This document shows positions 1 through 8,273 of a stretch of DNA of 64,000 nucleotides, in pieces (the stretch's first letter is position 1; every line of letters begins with the position of its first letter). The position numbers were made by a program, and so were the translations under genes. The stretch is taken from positions 62,001 to 126,000 of the forward strand of contig NZ_JNFG01000215.1 of the NCBI RefSeq assembly GCF_000729995.1. The letters are read 5' to 3'. The DNA is from Caballeronia sordidicola. GTDB taxonomy: Bacteria > Pseudomonadota > Gammaproteobacteria > Burkholderiales > Burkholderiaceae. The notes below the pieces were generated by a model that was given only the letters and a program-made list of their open reading frames with translations, was not told where the DNA came from and did no database searches.

Positions 1-400
1 GGCTGACTTCCTTCGGGCCGAAGGTCGAGCGGAACATCTGCTGCATCGCGAGGCTCAGGCCCCAGGTGGCGAGCAGGGTGTCCAACTGACGCCGGTACAA
101 GTGGCGGATCAGCAGCCATTCGACGATCCAGCCGAACACGAATGCAATCGCGAACGCGGCCACGATGGCAAGTGGCAGGAACGTATTGGTGGCGACGACG
201 CCCATCGACTCGGCCCACTTCGAGAAGACGTACACCGTGTACGCGCCGATCGTCATGAACTCGCCATGCGCCATGTTGATGACGCCCATCTGCCCGAAAA
301 TCACCGCGAGGCCGAGCCCCATTAACAGCAACACGCTGAAGAGGCTCAGGCCGGCGAAGCCCTGCATCAGCGTAATGTTCAGAATATCGGTGGCCGACAT
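1..400 (-). CDS. urtB: Urea ABC transporter permease UrtB (N-terminal part, cut by window start)
   Basis: This is the inner-membrane permease of the high-affinity urea ABC importer (branched-chain amino acid permease superfamily, LivH-like). The 133 visible residues start MSATDILNITLMQGFAGLSL and continue through hydrophobic segments with the family stretch INMAHGEFMTIGAYT, which is typical of UrtB/LivH. The start is the ATG at 398-400 on the complement. The gene is read away from urtA, which ends 80 bp upstream, so the two form one operon (urtA first). The C-terminal half lies outside the window. The urea assignment rests mainly on the neighbouring urtA; a general amide or amino acid permease is the alternative. 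Confidence 0.85.
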   Translation of the reverse strand, partial: MSATDILNITLMQGFAGLSLFSVLLLMGLGLAVIFGQMGVINMAHGEFMTIGAYTVYVFSKWAESMGVVATNTFLPLAIVAAFAIAFVFGWIVEWLLIRHLYRRQLDTLLATWGLSLAMQQMFRSTFGPKEVS

Positions 401-479
401 GGCGGATTCCTTGGTAGCAATTTGGCCGGGCGTGGCGCACGCGTTCGTGCGCCACGCGAGACGACCGACGACAGAAGGA

Positions 480-1772
480 TTACTGATAACCCTTCGGGAA
501 CGGATTCGGCTCGATCAGATCGGGCGACTCCGCGACCACCTTGAACTGCCCATCGGCTTGCGCCATGCCAATGCGTGTCCGGCTCCACAGGTGATGGTTC
601 GGATGGATCTTCACGTAGCCTTCGGGCGCCGTTTTCAACTCGATGCCGGGGGACGCAGCCACCACCTTGTCGACATCGAAACTGCCGGCTTTTTCACACC
701 CGGCTTTCCATAACCACGGCCCGAGATAGGCCGCTTGCGTGACGTCGCCAATCACGGACTTGGGTCCATACTTCGCCTTGAACGCGGCCACGAATGCCTT
801 GTTGTTCGCGTTGTCCAGAGACTCGAAATACTTCATGGCCGAATAGAAACCGGCGAAATTTTCCCCGCCAATGCCGAGCACTTCGTCCTCGGTGACCGAG
901 ATGGTCAAGAGGAATTGTTTGTCGGCGGTAATGCCGGCTGCTTTCAATTGTTTATAGAACGCGACGTTCGAGCCGCCGACAATGATTGCGTAGATGCAAT
1001 CGGGCTTGGCGATCTTGATCTTGTTGATGAGCGAGTTGAAATTCGTCTGCCCGAGCGGGTAATACTCTTCGCCGACCACCTTGAGATGCAGGTGGTCCTC
1101 AATATGTTTGCGTGCGATTTTGTTCGACGTGCGCGGCCAGATGTAATCAGAGCCGATCAGGAAAAATGACTTCGCTTTTTTCGTCTCCGATGCCCAATTG
1201 AGTCCCCACAGAATTTGCTGGGTCGCTTCCTGGCCGGTGTAGAAGACGTTCTTGGACTGTTCAAGCCCTTCGTAGAAGGTCGGGTAATACAGCAGGCCGT
1301 TGTCGCGCTCGAAGATCGGCAGGACAGCCTTGCGCGACGCCGAGGTCCAGCAGCCGAACACGCACGCAACGTGATCGTTCTCCAGCAGCTTCTTCGACTT
1401 CTCGGCAAAGGTCGGCCAGTCTGACGCGCCATCTTCCTGAATGATCTTGATCTTGCGGCCCAGCACGCCGCCCGCTGCGTTGATCTGGTCGATCGCGAGA
1501 CGCTCGGCCTGGATCGAGCCGGTCTCGGAGATCGCCATGGTGCCCGTGGCGGAATGCAGCTGGCCGACGGTGACTTCGGTATCGGTGACGGCGAGCTTGG
1601 TCGTATTCACCTGGGCAGTCGACAGCGACTGGCCGAAGGCGAAAGCGGGCGCGGCAAGTGCCGGCGCGGCGGCAAGCCCGAGCAGCAGTTTGCGGCGGCG
1701 CTGGGAGATCAACTCCCCGCTGTCGGATGGACTGGTTGCATCGGGTGCGTCGTGCTGGTCGTCAAAAGGCAT
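480..1772 (-). CDS. urtA: Urea ABC transporter substrate-binding protein UrtA
   Basis: This periplasmic binding protein captures urea (or short amides) and delivers it to the UrtBC permease. It has 430 residues, the usual UrtA length. The N-terminus carries a twin-arginine-like segment QRRRKLLLG followed by an Ala-rich stretch ending AFAFGQ, so export may be by the Tat route. The mature part is a Periplasmic_binding_6 (LivJ/AmiC) fold with stretches such as VACVFGCWTSASRKAV and YYPTFYEGLEQSKNVFYTG that are highly typical of UrtA/FmdD. A good ribosome site (AAGGAGAATG on the complement) lies just before the ATG at 1772. It is divergent from the permease-kinase gene at 2037, which suggests a link between urea or ureide sensing and this operon. 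Confidence 0.92.
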   Translation of the reverse strand: MPFDDQHDAPDATSPSDSGELISQRRRKLLLGLAAAPALAAPAFAFGQSLSTAQVNTTKLAVTDTEVTVGQLHSATGTMAISETGSIQAERLAIDQINAAGGVLGRKIKIIQEDGASDWPTFAEKSKKLLENDHVACVFGCWTSASRKAVLPIFERDNGLLYYPTFYEGLEQSKNVFYTGQEATQQILWGLNWASETKKAKSFFLIGSDYIWPRTSNKIARKHIEDHLHLKVVGEEYYPLGQTNFNSLINKIKIAKPDCIYAIIVGGSNVAFYKQLKAAGITADKQFLLTISVTEDEVLGIGGENFAGFYSAMKYFESLDNANNKAFVAAFKAKYGPKSVIGDVTQAAYLGPWLWKAGCEKAGSFDVDKVVAASPGIELKTAPEGYVKIHPNHHLWSRTRIGMAQADGQFKVVAESPDLIEPNPFPKGYQ

Positions 1773-1879
1773 GGGACATTCTCCTTGGAGGCTCGTGGTA
1801 GGCGGCGTGGGCTGGTTCCGGCGCGATGACGTTGCGTCGGCATGGGGCAGAAGTTAAGTGGCCGATACGCGCACCGAAA

Positions 1880-1895
1880 TACGTCTTTTGACGTA
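1880..1895. promoter_or_regulatory. 16-bp dyad in the urtA / permease-kinase divergent promoter region
   Basis: TACGTC, four T, GACGTA is a perfect inverted repeat about 110 bp upstream of urtA and 140 bp upstream of the permease-kinase gene. Its place between divergent genes suggests an operator. Which regulator binds it is not known; the LuxR-type response regulator at 5449 is a candidate. Confidence 0.4.
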
Positions 1896-1923
1896 CTGCG
1901 CGGGTATTTATGGATCGCTAGAC

Positions 1924-1947
1924 TCATGACGCGAGATCATGACGCGA
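1924..1947. repeat. Tandem 11-bp direct repeat in the urtA / kinase intergenic region
   Basis: TCATGACGCGA occurs twice (1924-1934 and 1937-1947) separated by 2 bp. The 13-bp period is close to one helical turn plus, so it could place two protein subunits on nearly the same face of DNA. It lies about 90 bp before the permease-kinase start. A regulatory role is an inference from position only. Confidence 0.4.
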
Positions 1948-2036
1948 CCCGTGCAATGTGATGCTCAGGACCTCACCGCCGTGTAATCACGTACGGCTTT
2001 CATGCTCATTGAGCCCAACCGGCATCCGCGAGAGCC

Positions 2037-5000
2037 ATGCATCCTTCCGATTCCCCCGCCGCTGCGCCCGCGCTCGGCACGCAGCGCATCGTCAAGATCC
2101 GGCGTGACTACAACGCCTGGGTCGCCGACGAAACGCTCGAGGATTACGCACTGCGCTTCACGCCCCGGTCGTTTCGAAAGTGGAGCGAATTCCGGGTCGC
2201 GAACACGGCGTTGGGTGCGATCTCGTTCCTCGCGCTGGAAGCGATTGGTGGATCGCTTGCGCTGAATTACGGCTTCGCCAATACGGTGTGGGCGATTGTG
2301 GTGACCTCGGTGCTGATCTTCCTGACCGGCTTGCCCATCAGCTATTACGCAGCGAATTGCGGTGTCGACATGGACCTGCTGACGCGCGGCGCAGGGTTTG
2401 GCTATCTCGGCTCGACGGTCACGTCGTTGATTTATGCGGGCTTTACATTTATTTTTTTCGCACTCGAAGCGGCCATCATGTCGCTCGCGCTGGAGATGTA
2501 TTTCCACATGCCGATCGCGGTCGCGTATCTCATCAGCGCGTTCGCGATCGTGCCGTTCGTGACATTTGGCATTACGCTGATCAACCGCTTGCAGAGCTGG
2601 ACGCAGCCCGTGTGGATCGTGCTGCTGGTCGCCCCGTATATCGCCATCCTGATTCGCGAGCCCCATCTGTTCTCCGACTGGGCGACCTTCGCGGGCTACG
2701 CGCAAGGCGGCCGCGAATTCGGCCTGATGCCGTTCGGCGCGGCCTGCACGGTGATTTTTGCGCTGGTGGTGCAGATCGGCGAGCAAGTCGACTTCCTGCG
2801 TTTCCTGCCGCCGCGCACAGCGAAGAACCGGGTGCGCTGGTGGTGCGCGATGCTCGCCGCCGGTCCCGGATGGATCGTGCCGGGCGCGTTGAAAATGCTT
2901 GGCGGCGCCTTCCTGATGTTCCTCGCGTTGCAGAACCAGATCGATCCGTCGCGGGCCACCGAGCCCACGCAAATGTATCTGGTCGCGTTCCGCTATGTCT
3001 TCGATTCCCCCGGCTTTGCGCTGGCCGCCACCACGCTTTTCGTGATCGTCTCGCAGGTCAAGATCAACGTGACCAACGCGTATGCTGGTTCGCTCGCATG
3101 GTCGAATTTCTTCGCGCGTCTCACACATAGTCATCCGGGCCGGGTTGTCTGGCTGGTGTTCAACGTGCTGATCGCGTTGATGCTGGTCGAGCTCGGCGTA
3201 TTCGGCGCCATCGGCAAGGTGCTGGCGTTGTATTCGAACGTGGCGATAGCTTGGATTGGTGCGCTCGTCGGCGATCTCGTGATCAACAAGCCGCTGGGTT
3301 ACAGCCCGAAGGACGTCGAGTTCAAGCGCGCTCATCTCTACGACGTCAATCCGGTCGGCGTCGGTGCGATGCTGGTGGCATCGATCGCAGCGGCGCTTTC
3401 GCAAGCGGGTTATCTCGGCGAAATTGCGCAGGCGCTGGCGCCGTTCATCGCGTTGGCGGTGGCGTTTATCTGCGCGCCGTTGATCGCGTTCGCTACCCGG
3501 GGGCGCTTCTATCTCGCCCGGGGTAGCGAGGATCTCGAAGCGGGGTCGGTGCTGCGGTGTGTGATCTGCGAGAACCAGTTCGAGCGCGAAGACATGGCGT
3601 CGTGCCCGGCCTATGCGGGTGCTATCTGTTCGTTGTGCTGTTCGCTCGATTCCCGTTGTGGCGACACCTGCAAGCCGCACGCGCGCTTCTCTTCGCAATT
3701 GACGGTCGCTCTCAAACGCGCATTTCCCAAGCTTGAACCCACATCGCAGACATTGCGGGTGGGGCGTTACCTGATCTACCTGAGCGTGACCTTGTCGCTG
3801 CTTGGCGCGATGCTTTATCTCTCATATAACCAGACCGCACAGACGCTCGCTACCAGCAACGAAAGCGCGCTTGATACGCTGCTGCGCGGTTATCTCAAGG
3901 CTTTCTTCGCGCTGTCGCTGGTCGGTTGCATCGGCGTGTGGTGGCTCGTGCTCGCCAAGGAGAGCCGCGCGGTGACGCAGGAGGAATCGAAACGGCAGAC
4001 CTTGCTGCTGATGCAGGAGATCGAGGCGCACCGTCTGACCGATGCCCGCCTTCAACAAGCCAGCGCCGCCGCCGATGCCGCCAATCGCGCAAAGAGCCGC
4101 TATGTGACAGGCCTGAGCCACGAGTTGCGCACACCGCTCAACAGTATCCTGGGCTACGCGCAGTTGCTGCTGCGCGGCTCCGGCGCGGTCGATGCACCGC
4201 AACGCGATGCGCTCGCGACCATCTACCGCAGCGGCGAACATCTGCTCGCACTAGTGGACGGCCTGCTCGACGTCGCGCGAATAGAAGCCGGCAAGTTACA
4301 GCTCGACGTGTCTGAGGTGGCGCTGCCCGACCTGCTGACGCAACTCGGCGCGATGATGGAACCGCAGGCGGCGGAGAAGGGCCTGGCGTTCCATCTGGAG
4401 ACAAGCGGCCGCATACCGGAGGTAGTTCGCGCCGATGAAAAACGCGTGCGTCAGATCCTGATCAATTTGCTGGGCAACGCGGTCCGCTTCACGTCGCACG
4501 GGTCGGTGAGATTGCGGACAAGTCACGCCTGGGGCTTGGCGACCTTCGAAATAGAAGACACCGGATCGGGGATTCCTGACGAGCAACTGGAAGCGATCTT
4601 CCTGCCCTTCGAGCGCGGCGAGGCGGCGCGTCACAACGATCATGGCACAGGCCTGGGACTCACCATCTGCCGCTTGCTGACAGAAATGATGGGCGGACGG
4701 CTGGACGTGCAGAGCCGGGTTGGATCCGGCACGCGATTCGTCTTGCAACTGTTCTTGCCCGAAGTGCGCGACCCGCGCGTGCTCGTGACAAGGCCTCGCG
4801 ACGTGCTGGGATATCCGGGGCCACGCCGCTCGATCCTGGTCGCCGACGACCTCACGGATCAGCGCCGCATTGTCACGAGCGTGCTCGAACCGCTCGGCTT
4901 CACCATGATCGAAGCGAGCAGCGGGCCGCAGGCGCTGCAACTTCTCGCCACCCACGACGTCGACCTGATCGTGATGGATGTCGCCATGCCATCGATGGAC

Positions 5001-5474
5001 GGCTTCGAAGCCAGCAGGCTCATTCGCGAACATCGACTGAGCGAGGCGCCCATCCTGATCCTGTCGGCCAATGCATTCGCCGGTGATCTGGAGAAGGGCG
5101 CGGCGGCGGGCTGTGACGACTACCTCGCCAAACCGGTGCACTTGCCGCTTCTGCTCGACAAGGTTGCCGCCTTGCTCGAAATCGAATGGCTGACTGAAGC
5201 GACCGGACCGGCTCACGAGTCCGCCGCGTCGGCGCAACTCGCGTTGCCGTTGCCTGAGGCGCTTGTGCTCGAGCTTCGCCGCTTCCTTGAACTCGGGTAC
5301 ATGGAGGGGTTCGTCGCGCAGCTTGATGAAGCAGGGCAGACCCATCCCGAACTCGCCGATACCCTCGCACCGCTGCGCGAATCGGCACGCCGTTTCATGC
5401 TTGACGACCTTGACCGGCAATTGCGCGCGGTCGACGGAGCCCCACCCGATGCAGCGACACCCGATGCAGCCTGA
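2037..5474 (+). CDS. NCS1 permease-hybrid histidine kinase fusion (transporter-like sensor kinase)
   Basis: This 1145-residue protein joins a full permease of the NCS1 purine/cytosine/allantoin family to a sensor kinase. Residues about 1-485 are multi-pass membrane with the NCS1-like stretch YYAANCGVDMDLLTRGAGFG. Residues 508-545 hold eight cysteines (508, 511, 523, 531, 534, 535, 541, 545). Two more membrane segments follow near 575-640. Then come a HisKA box with His695 (SHELRTPLNS), an ATPase domain (N-box near 810, DTGSGIP near 841, GTGLGL near 870), and a receiver domain with the phospho-acceptor Asp981 (IVMDVAMPSMDGF). The C-terminal 110 residues carry no recognised domain. It overlaps the response regulator gene by 26 bp. 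By analogy with CbrA-type SLC5-kinase fusions, transport or binding of a purine, ureide or related compound probably sets kinase activity; the urt operon next door makes a nitrogen compound likely. Confidence 0.9.
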   Translation: MHPSDSPAAAPALGTQRIVKIRRDYNAWVADETLEDYALRFTPRSFRKWSEFRVANTALGAISFLALEAIGGSLALNYGFANTVWAIVVTSVLIFLTGLPISYYAANCGVDMDLLTRGAGFGYLGSTVTSLIYAGFTFIFFALEAAIMSLALEMYFHMPIAVAYLISAFAIVPFVTFGITLINRLQSWTQPVWIVLLVAPYIAILIREPHLFSDWATFAGYAQGGREFGLMPFGAACTVIFALVVQIGEQVDFLRFLPPRTAKNRVRWWCAMLAAGPGWIVPGALKMLGGAFLMFLALQNQIDPSRATEPTQMYLVAFRYVFDSPGFALAATTLFVIVSQVKINVTNAYAGSLAWSNFFARLTHSHPGRVVWLVFNVLIALMLVELGVFGAIGKVLALYSNVAIAWIGALVGDLVINKPLGYSPKDVEFKRAHLYDVNPVGVGAMLVASIAAALSQAGYLGEIAQALAPFIALAVAFICAPLIAFATRGRFYLARGSEDLEAGSVLRCVICENQFEREDMASCPAYAGAICSLCCSLDSRCGDTCKPHARFSSQLTVALKRAFPKLEPTSQTLRVGRYLIYLSVTLSLLGAMLYLSYNQTAQTLATSNESALDTLLRGYLKAFFALSLVGCIGVWWLVLAKESRAVTQEESKRQTLLLMQEIEAHRLTDARLQQASAAADAANRAKSRYVTGLSHELRTPLNSILGYAQLLLRGSGAVDAPQRDALATIYRSGEHLLALVDGLLDVARIEAGKLQLDVSEVALPDLLTQLGAMMEPQAAEKGLAFHLETSGRIPEVVRADEKRVRQILINLLGNAVRFTSHGSVRLRTSHAWGLATFEIEDTGSGIPDEQLEAIFLPFERGEAARHNDHGTGLGLTICRLLTEMMGGRLDVQSRVGSGTRFVLQLFLPEVRDPRVLVTRPRDVLGYPGPRRSILVADDLTDQRRIVTSVLEPLGFTMIEASSGPQALQLLATHDVDLIVMDVAMPSMDGFEASRLIREHRLSEAPILILSANAFAGDLEKGAAAGCDDYLAKPVHLPLLLDKVAALLEIEWLTEATGPAHESAASAQLALPLPEALVLELRRFLELGYMEGFVAQLDEAGQTHPELADTLAPLRESARRFMLDDLDRQLRAVDGAPPDAATPDAA

Positions 5475-6405
5475 TATTCCGCTGGGTCGCCCAGTTGTGC
5501 TGATTGTCGATGACACGCCAGACAATCTCGCCATGCTGTCGAGCGCGCTCGTGGCGGCAGGTTACGCGGTGCTGGTGGCACTGGACGGCGCCTCGGCGCT
5601 TGAACGTATCGCACGTCTCACGCCTGACGTGATCCTGCTCGATGCCATCATGCCCGGCATGGATGGCTTCGAGACCTGCGAGCAAATCAAGAGCAATGAT
5701 CTCTACAAGCACATTCCGGTGATCTTCATGACCGCGCTGGCCGACACCCAGCATGTGGTGCAGGGCTTCAGGGTGGGCGGTATCGACTATGTAACGAAGC
5801 CGATTCGTCCCGATGAAGTGGTCGCGCGGATTGCGGCTCATGTGCGCCGGGCGGCGAGCCAGCGCCACGCGGATATCGTGCTTGAACTGAACTCCCGGGC
5901 GGCGGTGATTGCGACGGCTCAGGGCGAAGTCCACTGGCACAGCGCGCTTGCCCCGCAGCGGTTAGCTCATTTCTACGGCACCGATAACAACGTGGCGATT
6001 GCGGCCGGTCCGTTGACGAGGCTGCCGGGAGCATTGACGAACTGGCTGCTGGATTATTCCTCTGCTCCGGACGAGGACCGGGCGCAAACCGTCGAGATCC
6101 TGCCTGGTGGCGAGCGGCTGGTGGCGCGCATCGCGGGCGCGGCGAATCGTGGCACCTGGATCGTGGTTTTCGAGGAGCATGCCGATGGGCGCGATACGGC
6201 AGATCTGGCGCTGCGTTTCGGGCTCACACAGCGCGAGGCGGAGGTGTTGCTATGGTTGTCGCGAGGCAAGACGAATCGCGATATTGGCGAGATTCTGGGG
6301 ATGAAACCCCGCACGGTGAACAAGCACCTGGAGCATATCTTCGAGAAGCTGGGCGTGGAAACGCGCACCGCCGCAGCGGCTACGGCGTTGGGTGGAGGGC
6401 GCTAA
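5449..6405 (+). CDS. Response regulator, receiver plus LuxR-type DNA-binding domain
   Basis: This 318-residue regulator is the likely partner of the upstream permease-kinase. The receiver domain (about 15-130) has the acidic pair in IVDDTPDN, the phospho-acceptor Asp65 (ILLDAIMPGMDGF) and the Lys of YVTKPI. A middle region of roughly 110 residues has no clear family. The C-terminus is a LuxR/GerE helix-turn-helix (LTQREAEVLLWLSRGKTNRDI). I chose the ATG at 5449 because GGAG lies 9 bp before it; the ATG at 5464 is possible. The start lies inside the end of the kinase gene, so translation is probably coupled. Targets may include the urt promoter region and its repeats. Confidence 0.88.
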   Translation: MQRHPMQPDIPLGRPVVLIVDDTPDNLAMLSSALVAAGYAVLVALDGASALERIARLTPDVILLDAIMPGMDGFETCEQIKSNDLYKHIPVIFMTALADTQHVVQGFRVGGIDYVTKPIRPDEVVARIAAHVRRAASQRHADIVLELNSRAAVIATAQGEVHWHSALAPQRLAHFYGTDNNVAIAAGPLTRLPGALTNWLLDYSSAPDEDRAQTVEILPGGERLVARIAGAANRGTWIVVFEEHADGRDTADLALRFGLTQREAEVLLWLSRGKTNRDIGEILGMKPRTVNKHLEHIFEKLGVETRTAAAATALGGGR

Positions 6406-6417
6406 GTGGGTGCAGTG

Positions 6418-6425
6418 GTATAGAC
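6418..6425. promoter_or_regulatory. GTATAGAC element, HutC-type half of the hut regulon set
   Basis: The octamer GTATAGAC in the context TGGTATAGACAGCGG fits the GT-N-TA-N-AC pattern known for the HutC subfamily of GntR regulators. It lies just after the response regulator gene and 262 bp before hutH, so it is a weaker candidate than the two promoter-proximal sites. Confidence 0.4.
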
Positions 6426-6602
6426 AGCGGCATGCTTTGCGATTGATTGCTGATTTGTTCCTGCGGGGAGCTTTAAAAATTCAGGGTAAACCCAAAAGGA
6501 TGTCCCATATAAGCTCAATTCTCCAGGTGATCCTCGTCGTTATCCTGGACTGCTGCACTTGCCGCTTAAAAAGCTCCTCGTCATCCGGACCCTAAAAAAC
6601 CT

Positions 6603-6616
6603 CTTGTATATACCGA
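6603..6616. promoter_or_regulatory. HutC-type operator upstream of hutH (distal)
   Basis: CTTGTATATACCGA contains the perfect 8-bp palindrome GTATATAC (6606-6613) and shares the CTTGTATA half with the proximal site. It lies 72 bp upstream of the hutH start. Confidence 0.65.
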
Positions 6617-6645
6617 TTTTGTTGTCCTAGACTTGAGGCAATTCT

Positions 6646-6659
6646 CTTGTATAGACAAG
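6646..6659. promoter_or_regulatory. HutC operator upstream of hutH (proximal)
   Basis: CTTGTATAGACAAG is an almost perfect palindrome (CTTGT/ACAAG arms) and differs by one base from the Pseudomonas hut operator CTTGTATGTACAAG as I recall it. It lies 29 bp before the hutH ATG, where a bound repressor would block transcription. The repressor is probably the GntR/HutC protein encoded at 8258-9019. Confidence 0.75.
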
Positions 6660-6687
6660 ACGAAGGCCAAAGCTAAAAGGACGACCG

Positions 6688-8217
6688 ATGATCAAGCTCA
6701 CCCCCGGCAATCTCACACTGCCCCAACTGCGCCGCATCGCGCGAGAACGCGTCCAGCTGACGCTGGATCCGGCAAGCTACGCAGCTATCGATACCTGTGC
6801 GAAAGCGGTGGAGGACATCGCTGCGAAGGGTCTGCCGGCCTACGGCATTAACACGGGTTTCGGGCGGCTGGCGAACACGCACATTCCCGCGGATCAGCTT
6901 GAGCTCCTGCAACGCAATCTCGTGTTGTCTCACGCCGTGGGCGTAGGTGAGCCGATGTTGCCGCCCGTCGTTCGCCTGCTAATGGCGTTGAAACTGTCGA
7001 GCCTTGGGCGCGGCCACTCGGGGATCAGGCGCGTTGTAATGGACGCCATGATCACGTTATTCAACGCGGATATCCTGCCGGTCATTCCCGTGAAGGGTTC
7101 TGTGGGCGCATCGGGCGACCTTGCGCCGCTCGCGCATATGTCGGGCGTGTTGCTGGGCATTGGCGAGGTGTTTATCGAAGGCAAGCAGATTCCTGCCGTC
7201 GATGGACTGAAAGCCGCCGGTCTCGCACCGCTGACGCTGCAGGCCAAGGAAGGTCTCGCGCTGCTTAATGGCACACAGGCTTCTACCGCGCTCGCTCTGT
7301 ACAACATGTTTGCTATAGAAGACCTGTTCCGCACGGGGTTGGTGTCGGGTGCGTTGTCGGTGGATGCCGCCGAAGGTTCTGTGAAGCCCTTCGATGCCCG
7401 CATCCATGCGCTGCGCGGACACGCCGGACAGATTGATGCCGCTGCGGCGTATCGCACCTTGCTCGAAGGCTCCGGCATCAACATCTCGCATGCCGATTGC
7501 GACAAGGTTCAGGACCCGTACAGCCTGCGTTGCCAGCCGCAAGTAATGGGCGCGTGTCTCGACCAGATGCGCCACGCAGCCGATGTCCTGCTGATCGAAG
7601 CGAATGCCGTATCGGACAACCCGCTGATCTTCCCGGACACCGGTGAAGTGCTCTCAGGCGGCAACTTCCACGCGGAACCCGTTGCGTTCGCCGCCGATAA
7701 CCTCGCCATCGCTGCCGCCGAAATTGGCGCGTTGGCGGAGCGCCGGATCGCATTGCTGATCGATGCGACGCTCTCCGGTTTGCCGCCGTTTCTGGTCCGC
7801 GATGGCGGCGTGAATTCGGGCTTCATGATCGCGCATGTGACTGCTGCGGCGCTGGCGTCGGAGAACAAGACCTACGCGCATCCGGCGTCCGTCGACTCAT
7901 TGCCGACATCGGCGAATCAGGAAGATCACGTCTCCATGGCGACGTTCGCCGCCCGCAAGCTTGGCTATATTGCGGAGAACGTGGCGCATATTCTCGCTAT
8001 CGAGTTGCTCGCGGCGGCGCAAGGCGTCGACCTGCGCGCGCCGCATCAGACCAGTCCGCGCCTGCAACCGGTTATGCAATCGATTCGCGCGGACGTCGAA
8101 CATTACGCGCTCGATCATTACTTTGCACCGGACATCGTGTCAGTGGCGAAGCAGGTGACAAGCGGAATGATTGCCGCATTCTGCCCGCTTCATTTCGCTT
8201 CGGAAGGGGTGGCGTAA
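6688..8217 (+). CDS. hutH: Histidine ammonia-lyase
   Basis: This cytoplasmic enzyme deaminates L-histidine to urocanate and ammonia, the first step of histidine use. At 509 residues it has normal length. The MIO prosthetic group would form from Ala141-Ser142-Gly143 (GSVGASGDLAPL). Tyr52 (AYGINTGFG) matches the catalytic tyrosine, and the selectivity pair Ser81-His82 (LVLSHAVGVG) is that of histidine lyases, not the His-Leu or Phe-Leu of tyrosine or phenylalanine lyases. It stands alone with two HutC-type operators in front; hutU, hutI and the rest of the pathway are not in the window, so they must be elsewhere or this is a second copy. It converges on hutC. Confidence 0.95.
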   Translation: MIKLTPGNLTLPQLRRIARERVQLTLDPASYAAIDTCAKAVEDIAAKGLPAYGINTGFGRLANTHIPADQLELLQRNLVLSHAVGVGEPMLPPVVRLLMALKLSSLGRGHSGIRRVVMDAMITLFNADILPVIPVKGSVGASGDLAPLAHMSGVLLGIGEVFIEGKQIPAVDGLKAAGLAPLTLQAKEGLALLNGTQASTALALYNMFAIEDLFRTGLVSGALSVDAAEGSVKPFDARIHALRGHAGQIDAAAAYRTLLEGSGINISHADCDKVQDPYSLRCQPQVMGACLDQMRHAADVLLIEANAVSDNPLIFPDTGEVLSGGNFHAEPVAFAADNLAIAAAEIGALAERRIALLIDATLSGLPPFLVRDGGVNSGFMIAHVTAAALASENKTYAHPASVDSLPTSANQEDHVSMATFAARKLGYIAENVAHILAIELLAAAQGVDLRAPHQTSPRLQPVMQSIRADVEHYALDHYFAPDIVSVAKQVTSGMIAAFCPLHFASEGVA

Positions 8218-8247
8218 ACGTAGACTTAAACCTAAGCGAGTGCGATA

Positions 8248-8273
8248 GCAGCGGCGATCAACTCTGCCGCTGC
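8248..8273. terminator. Hairpin between the convergent hutH and hutC ends
   Basis: GCAGCGGC (8248-8255) and GCCGCTGC (8266-8273) form a perfect 8-bp stem with a 10-nt loop. It lies where hutH and hutC converge and overlaps the hutC stop. No T-run follows on either strand, so intrinsic termination is uncertain; it may only stabilise the transcripts. Confidence 0.35.

Noticed and set aside
1965..3698. Minus-strand open frame of 577 codons opposite the permease-kinase gene
   Set aside because: It is rich in Arg, His and Asp, has no domain likeness and lies exactly opposite a well-supported gene; long antisense frames are common at this G+C.
4296..5534. Minus-strand open frame of 412 codons opposite the kinase and receiver
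   Set aside because: Shadow frame of a gene with clear catalytic motifs; no family likeness or ribosome site.
6688..8217. Tyrosine or phenylalanine ammonia-lyase as alternative for the lyase
   Set aside because: The selectivity pair is Ser-His as in histidine lyases, and hut-type operators and hutC are adjacent.
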